NCBI GenBank assembly: GCA_037013685.1
Contig: CM072894.1
Coordinates: forward strand, 28,891,529-28,955,528
DNA: 64,000 nucleotides
Reading direction: 5' to 3'
Source of the DNA: Acridotheres tristis
Lineage: Eukaryota; Chordata; Aves; Passeriformes; Sturnidae
Position 1 is the stretch's first letter. Every line of letters starts with the position of its first letter. Shown in pieces: positions 37,490 through 52,902 of the stretch. The translations under genes and the position numbers were made by a program. Under the pieces are notes generated by a model that worked only from the letters and a program-made list of their open reading frames with translations, had not been told where the DNA came from and did not search any database.

Positions 37490-37790
37490 TTGCAGAAGGG
37501 GCTGGTGAGCCTTTATTTGAAATATAGTTCCCAGTACCAGTCACCTCATTAGAGAAGTGAGTTGCTGCAAATTGGGACGTTGCAACAGAGTCCAAATGAT
37601 GCAAGAACTTAATTATTCAGAAAAGGTTTAGAAAAGCTACGGTGTGGCTGCTGCCTTTGGAAAACAGGAGATTAAAAAGCCACTTTAGGGGAGCTTGCAG
37701 AGCTCTGGGGGAATAGCAAGGATCCACATACACGGGAAGAACAGAGCGAATCACAAATACCAGAACAAAAGGGAAATTAACAGAGGCTTA
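37490..37790 (+). mobile_element. old CR1/L3-like LINE fragment
   Basis: It follows the layout of the L3/CR1 3' region: TTCCCAGTACCAGTCACCTC, AGAAGTGAGTTGCTGCAAAT, ACTTAATTATTCAGAAAAGG, AGGAGATTAAAAAGCCAC, then GGGAAGAACAGAGCGAATCA and AAAGGGAAATTAACAGAGG. It is strongly diverged and without coding capacity, so it is probably an ancient insertion that predates the two clear CR1 tails. Confidence 0.5.
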
Positions 37791-38929
37791 AGTAGGGATG
37801 AGCAGCAAAGCATTGTAATTTATTTGTGAATTTATTTGTATTTAGCACAGTTAATATATGGAAAATTATACTAAAGCTGGAACAGAAACAACTATTAGAA
37901 ATAATTTTACAAGGCTTTAGACACGTGTAGGGGTTTAAAATAACTCTGTGGGATGCAACTCATATTTCAGAGGAGCGGAAAAGGATTTACGTCTTTCTCA
38001 TAATCTCGTCTCTTAAAATATTTAGCTTCATTGTGCTAAGAAATAGACATAGTTACTTTAATGTGACTATCCATACAATTCTCAGGGAAAGGTTTCATTT
38101 ACAAAATTAATTTCCCTTCCAGCTTCAAGTATACAGGTATGGGTGAAAATAATCAGAGACACTCGAAAGGACAGGGCTGAACCCTGATCTCAGCAACAGC
38201 AGCGCAAAGCCCGAATAACTCCAAGAAAATTTCTGGATGCACGCAGGGATGTAACTGGGATGAGATCTGAAGCGCTGCACTCCAGACAGCAAAACCTTAA
38301 ATTTCAAGAAAAACTATCAAAAGAGTTCCAAGTCCTTTTAGGGCATTTCCACAGTTCTTGGAAGAAGCCTGTGCGTTCCTATTTGCATACGATGCCTCCA
38401 GGCCATCAGCTTCAGCAGATCTGGATCAGACTGGGCGGCTCGCTCCTTCGACCTGCAGCTCTGCCGGCTCTAAGACCAAACAGACTGCGCTCAGCTCTGG
38501 CGAGCCCGCGGGGAATTCACCCTTCTTACGCGGCGTGGGACACCGGATTGTTGCCCTGAGGCAACCCGTGTAATCCCTGTATCTCTCTTTTCTTTCCTTC
38601 CAGGACGGGTGCTTAAACTCGTAGACACGTGGGTGAGATCCCAACTTTCTCTGCAGGGGAGATCTCCGCAGGCAGTTTACGATGCCAGAGCTCCCGCTGT
38701 GCTACCACCGTTTACTGGGAAAATCACAAGCAATTAATCACAGTTTTCTCGCGGGAAAACCCACTTGATTTGGACCCGTCATTACGCAGGGAAACTACAG
38801 AATACCGTGCTGTAACCTAACCTGAACTCTGCTAAAGGCGTTTCTTCCTAGGGCTCTCCTTCCACTTGGCAAGCCCTGCCTGGCTTTGGAAAACCGGGAA
38901 GGGTGTAACGGGCTCTGGTTAGACTTGGA
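37791..38929. other. upstream flank of the C1QL2 CpG island
   Basis: AT-rich to about 38.3 kb, then rising GC. At 38583-38603 there is an excellent plus-strand acceptor (CTTTTCTTTCCTTCCAG). A donor-like GTGAGA starts at 38633, which frames a 29-base segment containing a CACGTG E-box. This could be a small upstream non-coding exon but has no independent support. Confidence 0.35.
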
Positions 38930-41226
<2,297 letters not shown>

Positions 41227-41822
41227 CACACGAGCGACACGACACAACTGGCCCTGCCACTGATGCACATGGGGCTGTTTGGCAATTCCATTCTCCATCG
41301 TGCTGCTGTTCCTGCTGGTGTCCACTGTCTCGACAGGTCACTTTAGCTTCATTATCAGTTTGTATGTTTTTATTTTCACCCTTGTGGAAACGAAATAGAA
41401 ATGAAACAAAGTGAACCCCTTCCTTACTCTCCTCCATTTCTTCTGGCCCCCACTCTCCCTTTGTCTGCCTGCGTGTTTTGTGTGTCACATGAGGAACTTG
41501 GCAGCTTGAAACTCTCGAGTGGTTCCAGGAGGGTGTAAAGGAGCCCAGAGTTTGGACTGTGTCACACACGGAATTTGAGCAGGTCACATTTTTTTCATCA
41601 ATAAGTATTAATGACGATGATGAATTTTCAGCTCACCTATTCACGAAGTCGGACTGGATCATAACTGTTTTTTCCTCTGCTGCTTTGTATGGGGTCAAGT
41701 GTAAACTTTTCTTTCTGTGCAATGCAATGCTCGTGTGAATGGTGGTGTCATTAACGTCAAACCTATTTCTGTCTGCAAAAGAATTTGGTCATTGACCACA
41801 GTCACCCAAATACCACATTAAA
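41227..41822 (+). promoter_or_regulatory. C1QL2: C1QL2 3' UTR with candidate poly(A) signal
   Basis: There is no open frame after the TAA. The first plausible signal is ATTAAA at 41817-41822, with a GT-rich CTGTGGTGGTGCC about 60 bases later. A stronger-looking AATAAAATAAAG lies at 45545-45556 inside an AT-rich, T-run-rich stretch, so a 4.3-kb 3' UTR is an alternative. Sequence alone does not decide between them. Confidence 0.4.
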
Positions 41823-44800
41823 TTATGTTTTTAGACAATGCCTTCTTGCTTTCTGTCTCTTCCAGTGCTACAAAGGAGCACTGTGGTGGTGCCACAGGAG
41901 GGTGGGAAGTAAACGTCACTTCAGTCCCTTAGGTTTATAGTAATATTTAAAGTTAGGATGGGGTTCCTTGCCTAGGTCTTGAATGTAGTTCAAGGGAGCT
42001 GGAAAGAAGTAGAGAGATAAGAAAAAAGCTTCACCTTTATGCAATTTTGTGAAAAGAAGGCACACAGTTGCCAAGAGGTGAAAGTGGGGGTGTGGAGTGA
42101 ATCTCCTAAACAGATTTACTGGGTTAAAACCTTATCCAGAGGTTAGGTGAAGTACAGGAAAAGCAGTTTAATCACTGATTATGGAAAGCCATGTTTCTGT
42201 AACATGCTTGACAAATGTTAAGAAGGTAGCAGGAGAGAGAGTTTGTTTAAACCCTTGCACTTGCAGTGTGTGTATGGGTTGGAAACCACACCTGACTGGA
42301 GGTGGGCTGGGTGGGAAAGCTTGCTCAGGACTGATGGATTCAGATCATTTAGAAGGGTTTTCCCCTGATGGTCCTCTGTAAATCCCAGCCACCCTTGGTC
42401 TTTTTAAAAATGCACAGGTGTGTCAGTAGTGCATGTGGTTCTGAGCCTTTGGAGGAGGAGGTGTACTTTTCATCATCACCCCATTTTTCATCATTTACCC
42501 TCCTCAGTTAGGGTAAGTAGGGACTGCTGAAGCTAAAAGAGCTAAATTGATTTACAAAAGCACTTGCTTTCATTTTACAGTCCTGTCAATTAATTTTTCC
42601 CTCCTGAAGTTCTTACCTCCCTATTAGCTCTCTGCCCTTTGCAGCGTTAGTGCAGTTGCACAGATAAGAGAGGCAGGGGCTGGTCTGAGACAGCTCTGCC
42701 AAGGCTGGAGTTTTGCCCCTGCCCTGATGTTGCAGGAGGAAAAGGAGCCACAGTCAGATGGACTTGTTCCAGCCCCACTTTGGGGCAGCCCCATGATGAC
42801 CAAGTTCTTAGAGTCACTCCTGTCTCCTACCTAGTGCTCAGTGGGTACTGTCTTCTTGTTGGCTGGAAGAGGAGAGTCAGAGGGAGAAAGCCATCTTCCA
42901 CCCCGTCCTCTAACAACCCCTGCTGAGGAAAGCAGAGTTCATAACCAGGTACACGTGTTAGACACTTATCAATCTCTTATGTCTTGTCGATTTGTACTAT
43001 TTAGAATATGATTAAAACCAGTGTCTGAGACCATCCAAATGAAGTATAATTGCTATGGATCCTCAATTCCCACCGGATCCGTAATCCTTTTTGACTATTC
43101 CTCCCCCCTCCTTCAATGAAATGGAGCTTAGACACAAAGCCCTTGGTTTAAATTTCAAAAAATTAAAATTGACATGCAGCAGCATTAGCAGGAGCCAGGA
43201 GGAATTCTAAGGAGGTGCCTGGGCTCTGCTTTATCCTTTGCATTAAGAAGCAATTTGTACTTCTAACAAAGACCCAACTGTTCCCCCTTGGCAAAAGGGC
43301 AATGAAGATGCCTTGCAAGGGAATTGCTGTTCACAATACTTAAACAAATTTGAATCTTAGATTTTTAAATCTGTATTCCCTGGTGGAGCCTGCTCCTCTC
43401 AATTCAAATGCAGGGCTGGTGGTGTGTGCCTGCCAAGGTGTCAGTAGCTAAGCGGATGATGGATTGATGAGGCAATGGGAAGACACAGGCTCACAGTGGC
43501 AGTTTGCCCCGACAGTGATCTATGTATCTGCACATTATCAATGTCATGAGGAGGCTTGAACCACCCTCGCTAGATGTCTCATTTTCCACTTATCTCTTAT
43601 GTACTAATTATCAAGCTGGATTATTCCCCAGGATAGAAACAAAAAAAAAATTGCTCATCGCCACTCTACTGACAGTTTACACAATCGATAGAATGAACGT
43701 CTCCCTCAGCTGCTCACAGGCTTTTTTGTTTCCTCTCCTCATTGCAGGGTCTTCCGAGATTGCCTCTGTGGGGGGTTGATGGCTCTCACCCAGCATCTGT
43801 GACTGTGCTGCTTGGACAGGCTCCTCTGTCCCAGTCATCTTGGTGGTAGCTCAGTGTGTGGGTTGTGTTTTTTTCCTGAAGTAACATAGGGAAAAGCAAT
43901 TGGGAGATGAAAAACTTCAGTGCTCGGTGGTGCAGTTATCCAGAAAAGCAGAGGCAGCACTGCAGATGGGGACGGTGGTCTCTGTGCTGCCAGTGGCTGT
44001 GGGTGAGAGCAGGGTCACACCCAGTCCAGCAAACAGCCTGAGGTGGCTTTGTAACCCTCTGGGCTTCGACTGAGCCTTCCTGCCCTTGAGAATGTTCTGC
44101 GTGTTCTGCACTTTTCATGTCACAAAGAGAAGGGGTTGTTTGTAAGAGGTGTACCCTGGTCCCCTGGTTTGGATGGGAAGAGGAGAATTAAAGTGTACTC
44201 AAGGGACTGGCTTCAGCTTTCTCTGGGACTGGCTTTCTCAAATGATACTTCATCTCACACATTAGCCAGTGTCTGCTCTGGAGGTCTGGCCCCCTTAGAG
44301 GTGTTATTTACGTGGTGCGTTAAGCAAATGCTTTTAGGAACTGGGACGTGACCAGGTGTGATGTGAATAGGAAAAGTCGCCAGAAAGGAGTGGAAGAGTG
44401 GAGTTTTAGACAAAAGATGTTCTCTGTTTCTGTGCCCAGCCATGTGCTTAAGTTAAAATCATAATACAAAACTTAAGATTAAAACAAAAAATAAAGGACA
44501 GGTGTTCATGCTTTCAAAGTAACTTAGATACTGCAGCAGGAAATCCTTGACCTTAGTGCTACCAGTGTTCACCTTGACCCTTACCCTGTCAGTACTGGCT
44601 ATGGAAGGGAGCAGGGAGATGTTGAAGCACACAAACATGGTGAAAGGGGAAATGGGGATGCTGCTGAGAGCCCTGAGGGGTTTCCAGCCCCCCAGGTCTG
44701 TAGTTGTTCCTTGCAGGAAGGTGTTCAAGTTACTCTGCTTTTCCACAAGACAGTGCATTTGCGGCTGGGCACTTGTTTTCTTCTGTCTTGGCTTTCATTG

Positions 44801-47800
44801 GTTTGGGAAACTCCTGGCAAGTCTCTAGGGAGATGGGTGAGGAAGTCCTGCTTTGTCTGGGGTAAGAGGGTGAGCTGCTAGTGATGAGTTTTCTCCAGCC
44901 AGGGTATGGAGCTGAGGAATCCGTGCTGCAACAGCAGCTGGTGTTGGGTGTCCCGTGCCAGGTCTGGTGCCTCTGTGTTTTCCAGGATCTCAGCTTACAG
45001 GTTTCCCCCTTGATGCTCATGCCCTTGTGGAGCAGGGCCTGGGTCAGTGGGGCTCCCTGTCTTGCAGCAACAGGAACAGTCTCATGTTGGGTTCTCCTCT
45101 TTCCTTTTTGCTGTAAGAAGAGCAAAGTGTTGCTTTTTGTGCCTTGTGTCTTTACACACATGCATTGAACCATGCGTTGGTCTTTGTCTTGCTGCTTTTG
45201 AAATTCACTCTGGGCATTTTTCTTGGTGATTTAATGCTTATTTCTTTACTTGTCTCCTTCCGTGGTTCACAGTGCCTGGACAGGTTTAATTTGTGAACTC
45301 AAAAAGTATGGAGGATGAGTTTTGGTGGATGCTCATGTGTTCTTTTTATGCCACAGACTAATTATATTAAAGGGTTTGTGACAATAGAAGCAAAATGGCA
45401 TATAAATCTATTTCAAGCCTGTGTTAAATACGTTTTTTGTAACATGCTGTTTTTTCCCTTTTTGTGATTGGACTGAACTCTGGGAAAAAATCCTGGTAAA
45501 ATCATGTGTCTTAGTATTGTCTCTGGGATAAAGAAGCCTGTCAGAATAAAATAAAGACTAACTGAATCGTCACTGACTTTGAGACTGCAAGAAGTTTTGT
45601 CCTTTTTACTGTGAAAGCCTACATGATGCAGAGCCTTGGAAGATTAATTACAGACAAGGGAGGTAAATTGTTACTGTGTGCACACACTGTTATGGGTGAA
45701 AGCCTGCTCTCAGCTAGTTTCACGTTTAATGGCAGAAGGAAGTTCAGCTTGTTTATAAACTGCAGGTAACGTGCAAATGGGGACCCATTTCTCTAGACCA
45801 AGCCCGTGCCAGTTCAGAAGTGAATCCCTTGGTCCCAGAGCAGGTGCCACAGCAGCAGTGGAGGAGATACTTCACTCTTTCTTGAGTCCACTTGCTCTCG
45901 AATGAGCTTCAATTTTGAAGGTTATGGGGGCATTCAGCAGGAGCATGAAAGACCAAAGGGGCTGAGCTCCTCCTTCCTCTCTGTTTGGGATCAGTTTGTT
46001 AATTGCCTCAGTGGTAAGTTACAAAGAGGCCAGTAAAGGGCAAGGCTTGTTCCCTGGATCAGCCAGGGGAATGGGGGCATTTGCTCCTGGGTAGGTGAGA
46101 GGCTGAGGCTGGGTTGGGACTTGGTGTTCTAGGCTTGAACATACATTGATATCCCCCTTCTTTCCCCCTGCATTTCAGGCCGAAGCCTTGAGAGCTGGTG
46201 CTTTCAGGTGAAAAGTTGAAGGGTGCCAAGCCACTGTTGTGTCCTGGCCCCTGCCACAGAGTGCTCAGCAGGATCTCTCAAGGTTTTGCAGAGCACAATT
46301 CAGAGCGAGCTATGAGTGATGGTCCAGTTTCCTTGCAGAAAAAGCCACAAATGCCCACAAATTGTATCCTTCCAATTATAAAGTAGCCTGAATTAACCAT
46401 TCAGCTGTGTGGCACGGCTCTCTCTATATTCTGATAAATGGGAGTAGATTTTCTTCTCCGGAGCTGGTGGCATATCCCTCTCTCTGTGCATTTGCTCCCA
46501 TTTTGTTTTCTTTTGGCATGAACTAGGGTAGAAAGAGAAAAGGCCTGCCTGATCTCTATGATCTGCTGCCCTATTAATGCGGGATTATTTCCTCCAGTGC
46601 TCTGTGAGCACGGTGACACAGAGAGCATGGCTTGCCTGCAGCCTTTGACTGCGCTCCCCCCAGCGAGGGCACATTCACATGATCCTGGCTCTCCATTTCG
46701 CTTGCAGCTGCCACATCATGTCTAGAAAAACAAACAAAAAAAGTATCCAGCCCCAGTCTTGAATGCAGCTGAAATGTTTTCTTGGTGACATTTCTCTGTC
46801 AACAGATTGCTTATCACTTAAGTGTTGTGTTGTGATCCCCATCCCAAAGAGGAGAGATCTGCTGCTGAGAATGGGGGGGAGGAATGCCCAGGAGAATAAC
46901 TTGTTTGAAAATGTGAGCACGGGCTTTATGAATGATGATTCTTTGTTGGATCTTAGCTCTAAGGTGCAATTTTGGTGGTATGATAATGCAGAAAATGTTT
47001 TGAGTCCTTGGGGAGGAAGCTGCTTTTCAGGTGGTGTCTTGCTCTTCCCTCATTATTGTAATGCTGTTCCTGAAGCTTTGTGTCAGTCATCCCGTGCTGC
47101 AGCATGTGAATGCTGGGGGTGATGGAGATCAGATCCAGGTGGATATCTCTGTTTTGTTTTGGTATACAGTTGAATTCTTGACATTTGCTTCCTGTTCTTC
47201 TAGCACCTTATTTTTCATGGAGCTGTGCTGCTTGGGAGCTGGGAGCCCAAGGGCCAAAGTTTGCTTCCAGGTACACTTACCTGATTTTTTTCACAGTGGA
47301 GTCAGAATCAATCCTTAAGTACATTCCATGATTCTTCCCTCGGATTGCCACTGTGGCAACTGGTTAAGTAGTGTTTGGGGATGTAAGGTGAATCTCAGTT
47401 TTTGTACCCTAGAGGTGGAAATGGTGCAGGTCCATTTTTTTGTCATTCCCAGTGTCAATATGTAAATGCTTTTCAGACAAAAACACCCTGAGAGGGCAGG
47501 GCAGCTCCTTCTGCTGAAGTCTAGCAATCTGCTGAGGAAAGAGAGGTGTCAAATACCTTTGAAGCTCAGCTCCTCCAAGCCCCTGCTGAGTGCATCACTG
47601 CAGCTGAGAGAGCTTGGATCATAAACTTCAGCCTCCCCTCTCAAAAGGCAAAGCATCCTTGAGGAGCAACACTGCTGCTATTTATCAATTTGTGTGAGAA
47701 TGAAGCCTGAATACTATTAGAGCTGAAACACTAATTAAGCCAATAAATTCCTTTGTCTTTTTGGGTGTGTTTGCAATTAATATGCAAAATCCCATTGATT

Positions 47801-50800
47801 CCAGCAAGTCCATAATTCACGGTGCAGTGTTATTACATATTGACAGCATACCCTGTGAAACATCCAAAAGACACTGCTGTGCATAGTAAGAATCCTGCTG
47901 TGATCCCAGGTAGTGTTACAGGCTGGGTGAGTCACGGCACTCCACCAGGTTCTTCCAAAAGCTTGGCTGTCAGTGGAGGGGGTAGCCAGACCATACAGAA
48001 ATGTGTCTCTGCTGAGCATATGCTGTCTCTCAAGGGCTATTTGCACTTTATATTGCTTTCAGAATCACAGTGAAAGAAAAGGAAAGCTGTTCCAGCTGAT
48101 CCTAAAAGAAAGGCTGAAACTTATGCAAATAGAGCATAAAGGAAGTATGTATTTCGATCCAAGCAAGGCAGTTCTTTAAAGCTGCCTTTGCTTTAATTTG
48201 CATCTGATGGGGCAATCAAAATAATCTTTCCTCAAGGTTTGTTCAAAGCTATGAGAAGGGAAACAGGACAGGAAGGCTTCTGGGAGAGGGAACACTTTCT
48301 CTCCTCCAGAGGAACATTGTTTTGGCATCCTAGGACAGAACAAGAGTCCTTGACCACTGAACCCTGCGGTGACTCTCTGCCTAGACCTGCAGCACCAGAA
48401 TAAGATCGCCCAAATATTTTTCAGCATCATTCCCTAAAGCAGCGAAATCAGGAGGACATTGTAAGGAATAATTGGCTCTTAGTCTCAGAATATTTAATTG
48501 AGAGAGCTGCCTACCTGAGGCTTTGTTGGTGTTTTTTCTTACATTTGGGCTCCTTTGCATCCCCAGGTCTGTGGCAGGGTGGAAGGGCTCAAGAGAAGGG
48601 GTGTGGTTGGTAGAGTAGGTACTCTACTTCATGGGGTTGGTCTGATCCCCATCGAAGCAGGTGGGCAGGTGCTCAGTGGCTTTGGTGAAGCAGGAACCTG
48701 GTTAAGATTAATCTTGGGCTGGGGTTTTGTGGTTGTGATCTTTTTTTTTTGCTGTTTTCAGTTCTCAGGAAATTATTTGATTTTGTCTTGGCATAATCAA
48801 TAAACATCTGTATTGATATGTGCAGCCTCTGGAGCAGAGCATGGCACAGATGTGCTTTTAATTCAGAACAGCACAAATCAAATACACAGTTGTTGAATTA
48901 ATTTGTGGTTGGTGTTTTCTGATAACTGCAATTCAGATTTGCTCTTCCTGTTCCCACTTCCATCGCTCCAAAGGCAAAAAAAAAAAACAGAAAAAAAACC
49001 GGAAAAAAGGCAATCAGAGTAAAACCAAAGCAATTGTAGATGCATTTGATCCCCATGTATGCAGAGGTCATATGACAGCTTTAGAGAGTGGAAGATGAAC
49101 AATATACAGGATGCTGTCTCTGATTTCAAAGATAGCATGTTTGATTTCAGGCACAACGATAAAACAGAATTCTTGATAGCTTGTCCAAGCTAATTTTCTT
49201 CTGAGTTAGTGCACTAACTACCTACCTAACCACAAGCTGTCCTTTCGCTTTTTCTTTTCTATTGCTGGACTAATAGGACTGCCAAGCTTTACTTTCTAGA
49301 TGGGTCTTAAATGGGAAGCAGTTTGTTTCATGGAAGAAAAATGCTTGGGGAATCAATTTATGCCAGCTTGTAGCCACCGGAAAGCTCTGTGCTTCAGCAG
49401 ACTTTAAATTGAAAAATAGAGCTTGCTCTTCATACTAGATTTCTCAAACTACTTACTCCAAGCAATAGAGAAGCAAACTTGTCAGGTAGGCAGGGATTTT
49501 CTGAGGTATCTATCTGTGTTTATCACTTGATTCACTTCTGGAAATCTCCAAGTGAAATACAGGAGCCTGAATTGCTTAAGAAGGTCAAACGAGGTGAATA
49601 TAATAGTCCCCTCTGGCCTAAAAAATCCATTAATTGTGCTGTCAAATGGAAGTATGGACAATGGCAGAGCTGACTTTTAAAAAATTTATCTTAGCTGTTA
49701 CAAACTGGTGGTGGGAGGGAGTGAAGTGAGAGGAGTGAAATGATTTTGGGGTAGGATTGAGCAATCGCTTCTGCCTGCAAAATGAGGTCCATTTCTGTCC
49801 TCAGACCTTTCTACAAGGCACAAATACAAGGGCAAGTCTTCTAGGAGCAGAGTGGCCTGGTGATTTCCCATGTGTTTCCCTGCAGGCTTCTCTGTGGGTG
49901 CAATTCCTTAGGCAAGCATCAGAGTTGGCATCAGGTAATGCAGAGAAAACTGTGGATTTAACAGATGTGAATGTGTCTTCTTCCTTTCTCTCTTTTCTTC
50001 CTCATAAATCAGAAATTTATCTGCAATTGTAGCAAACGACATTCAAAACTAGTGTGGAAATATTATAAATATTGATCATATGATTGTTGAGTACAATGAG
50101 CTCAAATCCCTCTGGGTATTGTGCCAGGAGACCAGTAATGGATGCTACATTGCAGTGCTGTGTGGGACAAAGTGTGTCCTGTGCTCTGCTCTGGTCAGTG
50201 CCATCATTAGTACTGGGATTCATTAAGTAGAAACCTGTTTGTTAAATTTGCAGATTGCGTAAAGGCAGGGAAAACAATTAACCTCAAAGTGGCTTTGACA
50301 AAACAGAGGAAATAGATGTAAAAATACCAGGAGAGAATTAAAGAGATGCAAGTTACCTCTACCTGGAGGCAGTACATGGCATGGACATGTGCTGGAAAGT
50401 CAGAAGGGATGGTCCTTAATGACAAGAGAGGAAGGAAAATGTGTTACTGAGATAATTTTGCTTAAGAGAGAGCGAGGGCCTTGAGATGTAGTAGCAAGGT
50501 CAAACAGAAAGGGAAATTTTTGGATGATGAGGCAGGGGAGCAGGTTGCCTGGGAAGGCTGTGGGTCTCTGGCACAGAAGGACTCTAAGAGTGCTCCAGAC
50601 ATCCATCAGACCTGGCTGTAAGGTACTTGTCTTGGAGTGGGGAGCTGAGCCAGGCTCCTCAGACCACATGCACTATTGATTTTCCATCACCCTTCCTTTC
50701 TCCGTGGATCTGCAGAGATATATACACCCATCTGCCTGCCTGTAATAAAGCCCTCGAAAAATGAAGTCTGGTGTGTTTCTGTGCCCCCAGCAATGCTGTC

Positions 50801-52818
50801 TCTGCACACCAGAGTGACTCCATCTCTGTTAGGTCCATTTTGGAGGAGCAGGTGGAGGTACCTGGGGTAATGGTGTGTGGGCAAGGTGATGCTGGTGGAA
50901 GGACTCTTGCAGGGAGTGAGTTCCTAGAGCTAAGCTCTGTTATCATAGCTCCAGACTGCCAGAACTCATGATGTCCAGGATCCCCCCAAGTCCTGCTGAA
51001 TGACTGTGCAAAGGTGTTACCACACTGGGTGCTCTTCTGGAATAGCTTCAACAAATCTGACCATATTGTTTCTGCATCTGAGCACGTCATTTTTGCATCT
51101 GTGGTAAGAAGATGGAAATATGGACCTGCTGATCAGTAGCCATCCAACACTCAGGTGTTTTGAAGTTCACGAATAAGAGAAACTTAAATACCTCTGAGCT
51201 CCAGGAGTGCTGTGTGTATGTATCTGTTGCACCAACACACAGCTCCATTCACCCCAAGCAGGACTGAACACTCAGTTTTTTTACCATAGTGTCTCACACC
51301 AAGTGAGAATGCCTCTGAATTTTTTACTGTTTTTTAAAAAATTGAATAATTTGCAGATTATATGTTGAAAACAACCAGCATAACCTGAAGTATTTTCCTA
51401 TGTAACTCGCCGTTGATAACTGTGAGTGATGCAGGGGTTTATCACAAAGCTCTGTATCCCTGCCACTTAATTTTCCTGATCCTGTAGCCCCTTTGTTCAG
51501 CATCTCTGGCTTTGTGGGGGCTTTCTAAGGTTTCCTCTTCAAGTCCTAATGCACTTCCAGGTGTGTCAGTCCTACATGTGGAAAATACAGTGTTCACTGA
51601 AAAGAAACTTTGAGATGTAAAAGGAAAGGGGATGGCATAGTCTGGGTACCCTGCTTGTGGATTTTTTTGGTTTTCCCTCCTATCAACTCAGATTACCAAA
51701 TGAAAAAATTATAATATTTTTTTTCTAAAGAAAAAAGAAACCCCACTGTAAAAAACATTCTTGCTTTTCAAGTCTCAGCTTTAGTTTGCTTTGATTTCAT
51801 TCACAAGGATGTGACTACCCTTGTTTCCATCCCGGGCCGGAGCTGCTTTGTTAAAGCCTCTGCAGGACAGGGTTTACAGTGGCTGTGCTGACTCACACTT
51901 CACTGGGAGTCACAAACAGTGACTCCTGTGATGCATCAGCTGCCACCAGACCCCTGGCAGCCAGGCAGGGCAGATCCCAGCCCTGGCAGGGCTGAACCCC
52001 CTGCAGGAGCAGGAGGATGCAGTGCCATCGGCCACTGCTGCCCTGGAGTTGGGCTGAGCCAGCATCACACAGTGGGGCAGCAGTGGGATGTGTGACAGAG
52101 ACTGAGATCACTGGGAAGTGAAATCAGATTCAATTGCATTAGAAATTCATGTCAGATCCAGCCAGCGGAGGTGCTGCAGAACTATACATACATCTGCTTA
52201 ATATATTTATTACAAAGCCCTCCCTGATTGATTCTGGGCTTAAATTAAAAAAAAAAAAGTTTATTTTTCCTCTTCTCTGTTACTCATCTGGTAGTTTTGC
52301 AATATTTAGCTCTTTCTCACTGTTTGATTGGATTTGTGAACCTCCCAGTTGTGTCAATAAAGTGATCAACAGAGAGATGGAGTTAGACCTGGCACAGGGA
52401 AGTAGCGTGGCAGATTTTCCTGCTCCTGCTCACCTCAGGTCTGGTGTCACTGGCAGTCACCAAAAGCAGGCTGGACTGACCTGTGAGCAGCTCATCTGTG
52501 CAGCCCAATAGTTACACTGGCACTAAAATCTGGCATTAGCAGTGTAGGTTGGAGTGTACTTCAAGGCTGCTTGACTTGTAATATGCCAGCAGAGTACAGG
52601 TGTAAAAGCAATCTCCAGCCATGCCTGCTTTCTGTGCCCAGCAGAACATTCCTCCTCCAGCCTCTCTCTGAGGTGTTGTCCTGCCTTACTCCTGGCTCAC
52701 AGGGACTGCATTTATTTTGGTGATAGCATCATGCAGGGCTGTAGAGCTATTTGTGCCTCATGGAGTTATCTGGACTTTATTCAAAGGCTGCAGGAACACA
52801 ATCCTGAGTAATATGTTT
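41823..52818. other. gene-free stretch downstream of C1QL2
   Basis: No second gene is recognised. It may include a distal C1QL2 3' UTR up to about 45.57 kb. It contains an A-rich tract at 48975-49008. Weak CR1-like wording is seen at 49580-49630 and 50520-50660 (GAGCAGGTTGCCTGGGAAGG), too degraded to call. A perfect 8-bp stem palindrome (GTAGAGTA GG TACTCTAC) lies near 48610. Open frames up to 147 codons show no domain. Confidence 0.45.
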
Positions 52819-52902
52819 TAGGGGACCCTGCCTGAGCAGGGAGGTTGGACAAGATAACCTCCAGTGGTCCCCTCCAGCCATGATTGTTCTGTGATTCTGT
52901 GA
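52819..52902 (+). mobile_element. CR1 LINE, very short 3' tail
   Basis: It contains GGGGACCCTGCCTGAGCAGG, GAGGTTGGACAAGATAACCT, CCAGTGGTCCCCTCCAGCC and the end ATTGTTCTGTGATTCTGTGA. Only about 84 bases of the CR1 3' end survive, an extreme 5' truncation. Confidence 0.92.
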
